64,000 bases of DNA from Codonopsis lanceolata (taxonomy: Eukaryota; Streptophyta; Magnoliopsida; Asterales; Campanulaceae): the NCBI GenBank assembly GCA_013146195.2, contig CM028377.1:5618239-5682238 (forward strand), read 5' to 3'. Position numbers and translations under genes: made by a program. The notes under the pieces are model-generated. The model did no database searches. It saw nothing but the letters and a program-made list of their open reading frames with translations, and was not told the origin of the DNA. This document shows, piece after piece, positions 22,606 to 34,396 of the stretch. Position 1 is the stretch's first letter. Every line of letters starts with the position of its first letter.

Positions 22606-23541
22606 GTCCGGGAATGTGACAAGTACTAGAGGTACGCGGACATACCGAGGTTACCCTCCACTATGCAAACCTGGTGGTCGCTGTCTAGCCTTTCGAAATG
22701 TGGGGAATCAATTTGATCAGTCCTTTCCCCCTAGCCCAGTACAAGTACTAGTACATAATAGTCATCATCGATTACTTCACTAAGTGGATCGAGGCTAAAC
22801 CACTGGCTACTATTTCAGAAGTGAACATCATTATGTTCGTCCATGATCAAGTGTAGTGTAGATTAGGCCTCCAGCGAGCAATCATCTTAGACCACGGTAC
22901 TCAGTTTTCGGGAAAATTCACAATCGAGTGTACCCGTCTGGGTGTCAAAATTGGCAGTCATCCGTAGCCTATCCACAAGGTAACGGCCAGCCAGAGGCTG
23001 GCAACAAGCATGTCCTACACGTACTTAAGAGAAACCTAGAGGGATGTGCAGGAAAATGGGCTGAAGAATTACCGTCAGCCTTGTGGGCGATCAGAACAAC
23101 TGTCCGTGGTCCCACCAGAGAAACTCCATTTACCTCACTTATGGCTCTGAAGCTATGATCTCGATTGGGTTGACCTTGCCAAGTTATAGAGTCTCTCACT
23201 ACATCGAGCAAAACAATGAGCTCACATGGGCAATAGAGCTTGACTTACTCGAAGAGATAAGAATGTAAGAACGTCTGAGGATGGTCAATTACAAGTAGCG
23301 AGCAAAAGCTCACCATGATTAAAGGGTCAGAGGAAGAGCGTTCACGGTCGGCGACGGGGTACTGAGAAAAATTGAGGTTACCGATCACCGAGCAGAAAGA
23401 GGAAAGCTCTTGCCAAACTGGGAAGGGCCTTTTCAAGTTGTCGAGAAGATTAGAGTGGGCACATTCACGCTGGGGACATAGGAAGGCAAGGACTTAAAGC
23501 ATCCTTGGCATGCAGACCATTTGAAGAAATACTACCATTGA
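22606..23541 (+). pseudogene. Element C integrase core and C-terminus (Tat lineage)
   Basis: Continues the integrase interrupted at 10042. VRECDKY leads to IDYFTKWIEAKPLATIS (first catalytic Asp), LDHGTQFSGKFT (second Asp) and a decayed GNGQPEAGNKHV segment, where the family has NGQ.E.AN with the catalytic Glu. LPSALWAIRTT follows, then the C-terminal VGTFTLGT and HPWHADHLKKYYH ending at TGA (23539-23541). Several stops and frameshifts make it non-functional. It belongs to the pol of a plus-strand element whose gag, protease and reverse transcriptase lie left of the window or were lost. Confidence 0.85.
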
Positions 23542-24360
23542 GCAAGTTCTCAATGCACAAACGGGTAAGACCCTCAGCCCTGTGGGTCACTATCACTTTA
23601 TCAATAAAAAGGCAAGTTCTAAATCGTTTTATTTATCACCTATAAATTGCTCTCGGATTACTTGGAAAGACCTACTCGTAAGCCGAGTAGACAAGGTCAT
23701 GCCCTGTCAACCTTCCACTATACCCAAGTGTTAGTGGACAAATCTTGTCCTCTAAAAGAGCAAGATTGGGCCATGCCTTATCAACTCACTTGGAAGCCCG
23801 CAAGTCGATAGGGGCCATGCCCACAAGATAGTGGCTAACCACCTCGGGTTCCTATAGTGACTGAGCAACACTGTTAGTCGTTTATCTCTATGCCCAGGTG
23901 ATATACTAGCAACAAGTTCGGCATACAAACTTCGAATAAGGTCATACCCAGTTAGCTGGTCGCCGCTTAGAGTTCGGCCATGCCCGCTAGGTAGTCATCA
24001 GGATGCTCGCCCCGGGGCGTAAGCGCCATGCCCGCTCAAAGCCTTGGCCAGAACCAAGAACTTAGTCCAGGTAAAAACACTTCCTCGGGTCCTCAAACTT
24101 AAATAATATGTTTTCTAATTTAGCCTTATTATTTCTAAATCATTATTTACACAAGTTCACATGCTCGATTCGTTATGTTCGTATTCTGCTTGTTGTGCAC
24201 GCTGAAACAGCCCATACAGATGAATACTAGTACTAATCAAATGCATGAAGAATATAAGTAAGAATAGAATTAATCGGGCAGAATAGAATTTCCATTTAAG
24301 AGTTGGAAGAATTATAAATGGAAAACAAGAGTTTGGCTTGTAGGCCGAACAAAAAAAGTT
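23542..24360 (+). other. Element C spacer between pol and the antisense ORF
   Basis: No gene. It carries short dispersed repeats built on GGCCATGCCCG(C) (for example near 23810, 23970 and 24030), which recur near 27390 and 28255. That supports 23.5-28.7 kb being one element. Confidence 0.55.
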
Positions 24361-27296
24361 CTTATTCTAAAGCTCGGTCGGGGAGAGATGGAAGACTCTT
24401 GGCATCGGCCTTGTACTACTTCTCATATCGAGCATTCAGCTCTTTGCGAGCGGCCTCGTCCACTGCAGCTTTGGAATTGGCCTTCACAAACATTTACTTG
24501 CTGGTTTTCTCAATTTGATCCTCAGCCCCCAATGCCTCGATCAGCGAGCAGACATTGAAGTCCTGCGGCATCGGAGGGACCCAAGGCTTGTGCCCAGCAA
24601 CAACATCAACCTTGGCAAGAGTTTCCTGCTCATCCTTGGTGTACGGTACCAAGTCATGAAACTGGCGAGCAGTATTGTTGTAAGGCCCATTCTGCCATTG
24701 TCTGCATGGTCAAACCACCATAGCGAATGAGCATCCTCAGAATATGAATTGTGCCATGGGAGAAGTAGGGAATAATAGCATCATTTACGATAGATTCAAA
24801 GTCTGGGGAGCTCTTGAACTCCTGCAGCGCTGTTTCTTTGGTCGCTGCTAGCTTTTTCACGAGCTCGACCACGGTGGTCGCGTCATTGACAGCCTGCATT
24901 TTGAGAGCATCCATCTTTTTTTGCATCCGTGTCCATTGTAATAACACCTCCACCGAAGCCTGGTCCTTTTTCAGTTGGCCTACGAGCTCAGTCTTTTCAT
25001 TTGTCAGTACCCCATTCTAAGCGAGCACTGAGATATTGTGCTCGAGCAGCTTAGCTTCCTTCTGCTTGGCGGTAGCCTCTTGCTCTTTAAGCTGAACGGC
25101 CAGTTTAGAAACCTGGTCAAGTTTCCACTTCAATAGGGCCTCTCAAGCAGAGTTGTCTGCCTCTATCTTCTTGTGGGCCTCTCTCTCCTCGCTATAGCGG
25201 TCATACAAATTGGTGCAAGTATAGGAAATCTGCGAACAAAATGAAAAAAAGTCAATTTGAAAACAAACGAGAGAAGCAGCTTCTCCGGAGAATGTTATCA
25301 CTTCTTACCTCGCTCAGATAGAGCCTGACATGTCCGACGAGAACATGGCCGGCAGTTTTTCGGTCAAGCGCAACGCCGTCGTGGAGAGCCCAGTCTATAA
25401 CACCCTTTCCCAGCAGGCCAGTCGGACTCCCACGGGCAATCAGATCGATACCCCCAAGCATTGGGGTACTACCTTCAATCTCCTTTACAAGCGCCCGGGC
25501 GGCGCTAGCAGTGGCATGCATCTTGAAACCAAGCTGCCTCCATGATGCGACCCCATCTTAAGTTGGTGGAGTGGTAGAGGTGGGCTCAGAGCCCGAGTCA
25601 CAGTGATGTACGGGCCGAGCAGGGCGAGGAGGGGAATCCCTTGTTTTTTTCATGCTACCTTGGCTGCCTTGGCAGCAGGAACTTCGGCGGCCTCTGCAGT
25701 AGTGACCTCAATGGCCTTGTTAGTGGCGACCTCAGCGACCTCCCAGGATTCACGGGTAGGGGGCATGGGAACCACAACTTTCCCAACTAGGCTTAGGACT
25801 TTTCCCGGAGCTGGGGCCTTCCTGACCGGAGGACTGATAGGGACTTTAGGCAGGTCTCGAGGCTCCTTATGTTTCAAATCGTTTGTCTACTGATCAGCCT
25901 GTTTCTTACTTTTTCTTAACAGAGCAAGCTGTTTCATTCCTGAAATATAACAAAAGAGCGATCAGTATAGTTACGAGGAACGAAATATACTCAAGACAAA
26001 GAAATTATAACACTCAGCGAGGAACCATATATGTCCTCAAACACTGGCCGACAGCTTGCCCCAACACTAAGCCACTGACACTCAGCACACTCATTCTTAA
26101 ATTATTGCCCATGGTAGTCACCCAGTATGGATGGGTCGCCTCAGGTTTATGAGTCAAAAGGGGCTCTATCCCGGGTAGGTCTGGACAGAGGATACTGGCG
26201 AGACGCAGGTTCCTTGGATTGCATACTAGCCATTTCCAAGCAAGCAAGAATTTCTGGCCTACTCGCTTCTCGTCTTCCTCACGAACAGCAAGGGCAGTTT
26301 TCAGCGCCAACAGATGCATAGCCTCCCAGAGCTAAAGCCCTGCTTTGAAGCCTTGGGGATTTTCGTTTCGTCGCTCACGATGGGCTTAATCGTACACCTA
26401 ACCCGGGATTCAACTATCAGAGTTCTCCTGTCCCATGCCTCAAATTTGTCGTGGACATCACTGAAGAACCTCAAAAAAAATAGAGTTTGACCTAACCCCA
26501 ATGCGCCCACCAGTGCTTGGGGTGAAAATAAAGAGCTTTCAGAATAGGAACATGTCCGGCTCATAGCACAACAAACGATAGGCCAGGGTAAAGGCCATGA
26601 TTACCCGGATAGTGTTCAACATTAAATCGCAAGGCATGGCCTTGGTCTCGATCAGAAAGTCCACAAAAATGGATAGGAGTCCTTCTCCCGGGTCGCGGGA
26701 TAACAACACTCCGGCGGGGATGTCCATCTTATCCGCCCTATAGTTCGCGTGATTAACGCCGAGTGAGATGAGCCAATCTATCAACAGGGTCACTGTATCT
26801 AGAGATGCCTAGTGTGTAGCATATTGGGTCTCATCGGCATTCACGGACCAATAAGGCTCATTATCTCCAGGAGCGGCCTCGTTACCAAGGGCAGTCGCAC
26901 TTGGCGATCACCCAGATTTCTTTATCCTTCGAGCTATAGGGACATCAGAGCCCACATCATCTAACTTGGAGGCTTATTTAGTAGCCTCCTCTCTCTTTGA
27001 GTGCATCTTATCAGCTGCAGGCTCCTCTTTCTCAACTTTCTGTTCGGGCCATGCCCACCAGCGGCCTCATTGCCCTCTAAACTTTCTTCTCCAGAGAGGC
27101 CATACTAGCTGGAAGAATCAACAAGGTCAACTATGGGCACCGACATATGCGCACTGGTGGCCTCACCTGCCATAGACTCATCACAATCCTCAACTTCAAC
27201 ATCAAGAGAAGGCATCTACTCACTGCTCAATGGGTCATTTTCCCCGCCATAGCTGAAAACCTCTCTATCATCGTCCGAGTATCATTCGTGTGACAT
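24361..27296 (-). pseudogene. Antisense accessory ORF of element C
   Basis: Minus-strand reading starts at ATG 27296 (MSHE) with an acidic region (YSDDDREVFSYGGEN). Next is a conserved-looking block at 26793-26301 (PAGVLLSRDPGEGLLSIFVD, NTIRVIMAFTLAYRLL). Then come a Pro/Ala-rich segment (25877-25650), a block at 25521-25252 and a C-terminal coiled-coil-like stretch (25240-24654: KLLEHNI, ATTVVELVKKLAATKETALQ). This layout resembles plant proteins annotated as putative gypsy-type transposon (Transposase_28-like), by memory only. Several stops and shifts (one right after MSHE) make this copy non-coding as it stands. The location downstream of pol, antisense, matches the extra ORF known in Tat-lineage elements. 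Confidence 0.6.
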
Positions 27297-27299
27297 TTT

Positions 27300-27551
27300 C
27301 TACAAAGAAATTTAGGAAGAAAAAATCAAGTTCTACCTGGATAAACGGCTAGACAAAGAGAAAAACCATAAGTCTAGGTATACCAAGGGGCCATGCCCGC
27401 CTAGCGAGCAAGACCACTTAGTCTTTTCCTTGATCTCTACCTAAGGTCTGATACTAACCTAAGAATCTTACCCAAAAAACGCATGAAGGAGAAGAGAACA
27501 AAGCTAGAAAATGAAGAACAAACCAAAAAAAAGGAAAGGTGAAATACTTAC
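27300..27551 (-). other. 5' UTR intron of the element C antisense gene
   Basis: The minus strand shows a strong donor CTGACA|GTAAGTAT (exon end 27552) and acceptor TTTCTTTGTAG with exon restart at 27299, three bases before the ATG. Length 252 bp, T-rich. Both splice signals fit the plant consensus. Confidence 0.5.
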
Positions 27552-27770
27552 TGTCAGAAATCGGGCGGAAGATTCTTCACAAATTTTGCGAAAATGGAAC
27601 CGATGAAACCAGAAATGATGAAGGATTCCAAGTTGTGGAAGCAAAAGGAATGGCTGGAATCAAGACACGAGGACGCCGGAACCTAGAAATCGTCTGTAAA
27701 CGCAATAGAAAGAACGTAAAATGATGGGAAAGGATGGAGTCAAATGGCTTTGACGTCACAGCGGTGCATA

Positions 27771-27780
27771 CTTATTTAAT
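27771..27780 (-). promoter_or_regulatory. TATA-like box of the element C antisense gene
   Basis: The minus strand reads ATTAAATAAG about 220 bp upstream of the splice donor, with a GTGACGTCAAAG motif (ACGT core, bZIP-like) just downstream. This suggests the antisense ORF had its own promoter. Confidence 0.35.
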
Positions 27781-28121
27781 GTGACATTTCAGTACTCACG
27801 CCTCCACTAACTCCCTCCACTCCATGATGGCTCACGCGCCCCTACGCCTATTCTCCCCGGTACTCTCCAACGATAAAGCTTCCCCAACACACTCTAGTTG
27901 TTTGCCTTCCACCAAGGTTCTAGAACATTCTACCAGTTTGCCTTCTAGCCAGATCATAATCCACTTAGAAAATTTACAAGTGTTGGAGTCCGATACAAGA
28001 GCAATAGCACCAAGCATGAGTGTTCCCCGCTTCGAGCATGAATACTCGCCAAATAAGGAGCTAAGGGCCACTGATGTGCCCAGCCTAAACCCGATCACGA
28101 GTGAAGCACGAGCGGGCATCA

Positions 28122-28759
28122 TGTGTCAGTCATGAGCTCACTAATAGTGGGACCTATCAGCTTAGCGGGCAAAGCTAGCTGAATATCAGAATAGAGAGCA
28201 AGATATCTCCCGTCTAAGCCTGGCGGAGCACAGGCCATGACTTCACAACCAGGGGCCATGCCCGAGAACTACCCTTGTTATCATCAGGTCTGCATCATAT
28301 AGCCAGGCAAAGCCTTGCTCTCCCGGGCAAGCATGGAACCTCGGTGACTTTCTCTCCAAAAGAGGTCAAAGGCTTCCTTATCTGAGCGGAACACTTGCCT
28401 TATCTGCTCCAACAATCTCGCGGCCAACCGCCTATCAAGCCTATAATTTAGGAGTCTCTCCCTAAATCTACTGGGTAACTATGGAAACTTAATCATAGAC
28501 AGATTCAATGATATTGGGGGCCTATAAATACCCCTTCATAAACCATAAACAAGGTACACACACTTTCTTGAGCGCAGAACCTCTGTCAAATTGCTTTTTG
28601 ACTAACACGATACTTACTCTCATGCCGAAGTGGTTTCGCAAGGCAAGCCTTGCACTCCCACTAAGGTGATTTCATGTTCTTAGAAAGGTTCAAGGAAGCA
28701 AATCAAACCCAGATATCCTACTCATCAAACGAACGGCCCAAGGATGATTTTTTGCCACA
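28122..28759 (+). repeat. 3' LTR of element C
   Basis: Putative boundaries are TGTGTCAG, preceded by GAGCGGGCATCA (polypurine-like), and ...TTTTGCCACA. It holds a well-placed TATA box (CCTATAAATACCCC, 28521-28534) on the plus strand. About 638 bp. The 5' LTR is not in the window, so the edges rest on TG/CA ends and context only. Confidence 0.5.
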
Positions 28760-29451
28760 TCATATTCTATTATATAATAATATAATCGCATAATCCATAT
28801 ATGTACTTTCTCATTTTATTATCTTATTATAAAAAAACAAAACAAAAAAGATGTGTCATTTTCGGGCTTGAGCCCATTTCTTTTGCATCCGATAACCGAA
28901 AGTATCTTCAAAGCATTTTTTCTAGGCATGCAAAATCACTTTTATTATTTTTTGCATTCGTTGGGTCATTTTGTCAAACATTTAGTGTGCATGTTTTTAC
29001 CGACTTTGGGCATGAATCTTATACACATAATGGGTCTCCTTGAAAAAACAAGTCAAGGGCATTTCATCCTTATACATCCATCTACATAACCATTCTTTCA
29101 TTTTTGCCAAACTAAAATTTTTACATATCCAAAAAACGTAGTCAAAGTAAACATGTTTCATAGTAAAAAATAGCAATAATTCATATTTTTTGTAAACAAA
29201 ATGCATATTTTTCATACTAAATTAATCAACCATTCCAACATGCATTATCCTTATATATTAACATTAAGAATAATCAACAAAAAACACAAATTACTCCAAA
29301 GAAATTCAAAATTCAAAATGAAAGTAAATGGGTTTGAGGAAAAATGAAAACATACAGTGGGATTAGGTAGATTTGTGACATGAGTGTCCCGATCTCAAAG
29401 GATATTGTTCCAATCATCCGTTGAAAATCAATATCGGACAAGATTTCTTAC

Positions 29452-29535
29452 CGGAGGAAGATCTTCTTGGGGTCTTCGGGTCAATTTGGGTTGAGTAGGA
29501 GCTTTTCCTTCTATAGATTGTGAAGAGGACGCCAT
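29452..29535 (-). pseudogene. First exon of an antisense ORF in element E
   Basis: ATG at 29535 opens 28 codons (MASSSQSIEGKAPTQP ...), ending exactly at a consensus donor CCG|GTAAGAAAT in phase 0. A TATA box lies about 110 bp upstream. The rest of the gene (left of 29450) is not recognisable and no acceptor stands out. It sits downstream of where pol would be and antisense to the element, as in element C, but the protein start is different. Confidence 0.45.
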
Positions 29536-29640
29536 TGCACGGACAACACAGTTACTTTGAGTGAGAAAAATGAAAAAAAAAAAAGAAGATGAAGAGAGGA
29601 ATGAGAACCTAGATCTGTTTTTGGGTTACTGCCACTTTGT

Positions 29641-29651
29641 TCGTTTATAAG
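29641..29651 (-). promoter_or_regulatory. TATA box of the element E antisense ORF
   Basis: The minus strand reads CCCCTTATAAACG followed by a CT-rich leader of roughly 80 bp to the ATG. Confidence 0.45.
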
Positions 29652-30099
29652 GGGAGGGAATTTTCTTTCCCGTCCTTCCAAAGTTCAAATTCCAATCACT
29701 AAAACCCTCAGTTTGCCCAAATTGCGAATTGGCCTCTCGAGACTTAATAGTGACTTAACGGAAGTGAAGGTTCTTCAACAAAGTTAACCACCAGCCATCC
29801 AATGTCTAACAGCTCAGCCTTATCCTTCACATAACGCCACCATGTGAGCAAAAACAAAGTATCTACATTTTATTTTATCTGTTACATGCATTTTATGATC
29901 TCATTTCTACAAAAATCTTTAATTTTTATCATTTTCCACAGTAGGTACACACCTCGGGTCTTGGAAATGATACCAAAAAACATCTCATCTCCTTAAAGAA
30001 ACTTTTTCGTGCTTTGTAGTCAATCTGACAAGAGATACTAATGCCTCAGGACATGGGAATTAACTACACATACATCAAAACTTAGTTTATTCGGTCCAG

Positions 30100-30480
30100 A
30101 ACTGAACTACGATCGATCTGATTCGTGAAAGAGATACGTAGGCAGCCTATTCCGGTAGGCACGACCATCAAATTCATGCATCACAAAGTATGCTTATCAC
30201 AAATATTTTTACAAACATCAAATGTTTCCCCAACAGACGAGCTACGATCGGTTTGATTCTTGAAAGAGATACGTAGGCAGCCTATTCTGGTAGGCACGAC
30301 CATCACATTACAAAACCAATGTTTTGTATCATAAAAAGCTTGCATTGCAAAGTATGTTCATCACAAATACTTTTACAAACTTCAAATGTTTCCCCAACAG
30401 ATGAGCTACGATTTGGTATGATTCCTTTCATAAAGGATACGTAGGCAGCCTATTCCGATAGGTCCTACCATCACATCATA
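30100..30480 (+). repeat. Three tandem copies of the Tat 3'-UTR motif
   Basis: Units of roughly 140-180 bp, each with GAGCTACGAT, GATACGTAGGCAGCCTATTC and GGTAGGC/GGTAGGT-CCATCAC, separated by CACAAATA-TTTTTACAAAC spacers. Element B has one copy at 19381-19450. Confidence 0.8.
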
Positions 30481-30675
30481 AATGATTTGCATGATAGCCT
30501 GAAAGTGTTTCCCATCAGCTGCATCATAAACTGTTGCATCATGAAATGTTTTCAAAGCTCTCTTCCAAAAAATTTCTTAGTCATGCTTTTCCCGAAATTA
30601 GGGAGTCTATTCTTATCAACGATTTGTTTACTAGAAAATTTCAACTTACCTATAAAATCTATCATTGAGGGACTC

Positions 30676-31504
30676 TGTAGATACCCTAACTTCGTACCCC
30701 TATTTAAAACATCTACAAAATGTTATCTCAACTCAAAAAGGACTAACAGACGTTATGTTTCAGTGGGACAAAGCATCAAGGAAACTTTAAAAGGCTTAAA
30801 GGAACAAACAATGAGCTAAAGAGGAAGAAGTGTAACATTTTTTGTGCATAAAAAAAATCGGGACGCGGCACAAGAAATTCTAGGCATCGCTCCGAGAATT
30901 GCATGGGCAGCGCCAAGACTTACTTTGTTGGCTAGTGAGAATATCTCAGCCTTTTTCCTTCGTCGTTAAGGATGATCAGATTTTTTGCCTATAAATAAAA
31001 GCCTCCTCTTCAATATTCAGGACAAATTTTTTACGTAGAAATTCTCTCTCGCTGAAGCTCTGTTAGGCTGTAGAAATTCTTCTCCCTATTAGGCTGAAGA
31101 AATCCTCCCCAGACCAACCTAAACCTCTGCCCAAATAGAAACCTAGTCAACCCAATTAGGTTCTCTCCCTAAACCCAGTCACAAAAAGAAAAGAAAAAAA
31201 CAAGCAGTTATACCGCCGAAATTCAGACATGACATACAACATTTTCAACAAAAACAAGCAGATAGGCCGCCCAAATTCCAATGTGGAAAGCAATAAATAC
31301 AGCAGTTACGCCGCCCAAATTTCGACGTGAAAAGTAACAAAAACAAGTAGTCACGTTGTCCAAATGTCAACAAACGACAAACAAAAAGACTTTCTCTCCC
31401 GAAGAGGATAGAGCGAGCACACTCGAAAGCCTACCTAAGACTTGTTGTCTCGGGTATCAACCCTCACGCTTCAAGATGTAGGTACCAAAGTTATTATTTT
31501 TATT

Positions 31505-31602
<98 letters not shown>

Positions 31603-31901
31603 TTTGTGTGTGTGTGTGTTTTATCTAGATAAAATATATAAAAAGAACATTTTTAGCTAAAAAACCATTTTGAGACTGAAAGGGCGAGTTGAGTGCCTAA
31701 CCCTTTTTAATTCGTAAATTAGCATCTGAACCCATTTTTTCTAATATTTTTTGTTTTTCTCCCTTTAATCATAAAATAGAGACGGTGACTCTGTTAATAC
31801 ATTTTTGAGTCCACAATGAGGCCCAACGCATTCCACGGGCTCAAAATTTTGAAACCACTCCCTTTTCACTAGCGAGGCAAGTTCGAAACGGGGATCTCAC
31901 A
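30676..31901 (+). repeat. 3' LTR of element E
   Basis: Starts TGTAGATACCCTAACTTCG directly after TTGAGGGACTC (polypurine-like) and ends CGGGGATCTCACA; 1226 bp. Four GCAGTTA..CCGCCCAAATT-like motifs (31205-31355) are shared with the solo LTR. It contains a TA/TACA microsatellite (31507-31615). The following 5 bases are CTAAC; the partner duplication is not in the window. Confidence 0.75.
31507..31615. repeat. TA / CATA / TG microsatellite in the element E LTR
   Basis: About 65 bp of TA, then (CATA)n, then a TG tract, at the same LTR position as the TA tracts of element B. Confidence 0.9.
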
Positions 31902-33085
31902 CTAACTATATAATTTTTTTTAACAAAGTCAATTTATAAATCTCTAACAATATAAACCCTAAAGATACAAAAACCCTAATAAATAATTTTTTTCCAAGAA
32001 TAAACTTTCTCTAAAAGGTTTAATTGACAATAATTAATTATTAACAACCAAGAAAGGAAAAACTAATAATAGTTTAATTTAAACAATATAAATCATTAAA
32101 TAACGTCAATAAATTAATCTCTAACAAACTTTATGATTGAATTACTTGAGGATTTGAAGAACTTTATGAAATCATTGGAGACTAATTTATTGTGTTGAAA
32201 TGCCCTTGCTATAGAATATCCCAAAATGTGAATTGACTAGTTTGGAGAGGTAACAATGACTTTACTTTATAAGTCATTGTATCATTTTATAAATTATGTG
32301 ATTATGAGGAATTGTGAATAATTGGACAGATTTGAGAATGTGGCTATTGTGAGTGACTTATTTGTGAACTTTAATTGAACAACATGGAAGTTTGTGAATA
32401 ATATATTATTAGGTAACATTGACGTTGCTTTATATGTCATTGTGTCATAAATTGAGAATTGCGGACTTGAGAAATTATGAATAATCATGAATTGAGAATA
32501 AATGGGCTTTTGTGGATAATAACAAGTTGGAATTGTTTTAGAGAACAACCTTGATATTGAGAACAACACTTGTGATTTTGTTGAGCGTCAAATGACTCTC
32601 TAACAGGAACACGAGGCAGAGTGTAGTGTCGGTTAGCAGAGGAATTTTATTGGGCTTAAATCTCTTAGTCATGACCATGACTAAGGTGTTATTTAAGGCT
32701 ACCTTGCGTTTTAATTTGGGGTAGTTGCCTTATTGGTCACGATTGTTGGGGTTGTAGCTGACCTTGTGATTCAACTTCCCGGGATAATTTGTGAATAATA
32801 TGTGATCATTTTCGAGATAAAACGTTGTGTATGGTGTTTGAGGTTTATTGGAGATGAATATCAATCCAGTATACTACTTGTAATACCCCAATCCCACATC
32901 GGGTAGATGTGAGACTTGTGTTTGATTTATAAGGTAGTCATGCGCTACTACTGGGCACCAACATCATCCATGGACTTTTGGGTCGGCTTGTGGTGAGCCT
33001 GATGACCCAAGGTGTTGCGTGCTCAGTGGGCCAGTGTGTTGGCTACACGTAGCGAACCGAGCTCTCAGGCTCGGGGCGTTACAAA

Positions 33086-33097
33086 TGGTATCAGAGC
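33086..33097 (+). other. Primer-binding site of the TRIM (initiator Met tRNA)
   Basis: TGGTATCAGAGC, 2 bp after the 5' LTR. Confidence 0.92.
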
Positions 33098-33251
33098 GGG
33101 TCCCGGCCGGAAATGTGGGAACAAAGTGCTTTATGGATCAAAGTGCTACACCGCAGAAAGTGGGAGCCACCTCTTGATCCCTGTACGAGCCACCTCTTGA
33201 TTCCTACATCGCCCGGGGTATGATTCGGACTTGACGAGGACGTCAAGGATT

Positions 33252-33265
33252 TGAGTGGGGGAGAT
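33252..33265 (+). other. Polypurine tract of the TRIM
   Basis: GAGTGGGGGAGAT directly before the 3' LTR. Confidence 0.8.
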
Positions 33266-34396
33266 TGTAATACCCCAATCCCACATCGGGTAGATGTGAG
33301 ACTTGTGTTTGATTTATAAGGTAGTCATGCGCTACTACTGGGCACCAACATCATCCATGGACTTTTGGGTCGGCTTGTGGTGAGCCTGATGACCCAAGGT
33401 GTTGCGTGCTCAGTGGGCCAGTGTGTGGGCTACACGTAGCGGACCGAGCTCTCAGGCTCGGGGCGTTACACTACTCGTGAGAACAATTGATTATATGTGA
33501 ATCTTTATTATTCAATGAATACTCTCTTATGACATGTGAAAGTAATATTGTGTGGTTGAACAATCTCTTGAAGGGACGCTACATGTATATCTTATATGAA
33601 TGTTACAGAATATCTATATGAACATCATGTTATACCTTTATGCTAAAGCAATTATCATGTTATAGTATTATTGTTAGTAACTTAGTCATTATGACTAATT
33701 TCGTACTTTGATTCCTTATTGTGCAGTTTGGTTGATAGCTGGTGTAGAGTTCGAGTTGATTATAGCTGTAGCTGTGAGTAGTTTGGTCGATAGGTCGTGT
33801 AGAGGTCGAATGGTTCGTTGTAGTAGCAGCTGTTCTTCTAGAGTTGTAACTCGGGGAGCCTCATATTCATTTGGCTTTTGAGTCGTTCCATTTCTTGTGT
33901 GGACGACTGTGTGTAAAGTGATACAGGCCTTACAATTGCGTAGAGTTGCTCTGAGTTATGTTGTAGTAATTATTTGGGGCCAACTTGTTCTGTCGAGCCG
34001 TACGTTGTACCTGATTTTAATATTAATTCAGTTATCTCTCGAGCATGCAGTAGCTCGGGGCACTCAATATCAATGTGGATTGAGTCGTAGTATCATAGTG
34101 TAGTGTTGAGTTCCGACTGTAACGTCGCCGATGAATTTTTTATTTAGTAGGTGGTTTTGTTGTGTGTACCCATTGTTGCGGCACGCGGTTCAAATTTTTA
34201 GGCCGAGAGATTAACTAGATCTTTGGTTGTGTTTAGCTTGGAGCTTGATAGCTCGGGCATATTGTGTTGTTGCTTCTGCATTTGTTTTCAATTGTTGGCG
34301 TATCCCCGTAACGGCCTTACCCTATTCGTCAGTTAGTTAGTTTTCGGCGGCACGACCTAGGGATTTCGTGTTAGGGTCTGGTTTGGGGTTGTCACA

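Larger units (their letters stand above)
28760..31901 (+). mobile_element. Element E: 3' end of another Ogre/Tat-like element
   Basis: Contains an antisense first exon with promoter (29452-29651), three copies of the GATACGTAGGCAGCC repeat (30100-30480) and a 3' LTR (30676-31901). Gag and pol are missing; the left edge coincides with the end of the element C LTR, suggesting C inserted into E. The LTR shares its start (TGTAGATACCCT), the GGGCGAGTTGAGTGCC block and the (C)TCACA end with element B and the solo LTR. The stretch 28760-29215 is AT-rich with no recognisable gene. Confidence 0.7.
32879..33470 (+). mobile_element. TRIM (terminal-repeat retrotransposon in miniature)
   Basis: 592 bp: two 205-bp direct repeats (32879-33083 and 33266-33470) that differ at only two positions by eye, an internal PBS and polypurine tract, and no protein. 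A perfect 5-bp target duplication, CTACT, lies at 32874-32878 and 33471-33475. It must be mobilised by an autonomous element. The LTR carries the CCCACATCGG motif common in plant TRIM and LTR sequences. The small open frame crossing 33012-33200 spans LTR, PBS and interior and is not a gene. Confidence 0.95.
31902..34396 (+). mobile_element. Gypsy LTR-like region interrupted by a TRIM
   Basis: AT-rich, no coding capacity. It ends in GGTCTGGTTTGGGGTTGTCACA (to 34396), the kind of terminus seen on Tekay-type chromovirus LTRs in this orientation (compare the inverted GACCCGACCCGG end at 48734). The segments either side of the TRIM show no homology to coding domains. I infer a decayed plus-strand LTR; the TATATAGAGC that follows is at best a ruined PBS. 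The left limit is arbitrary. Confidence 0.35.

Noticed and set aside
32879..33083. Cassandra-type TRIM with a 5S rRNA-like promoter in the LTR
   Set aside because: The LTR has the CCCACATCGG motif but I could not find 5S box A or box C sequences.
33012..33200. 62-codon plus-strand frame in the TRIM
   Set aside because: Spans LTR, PBS and interior; TRIMs are non-coding and the frame shows no conserved domain.
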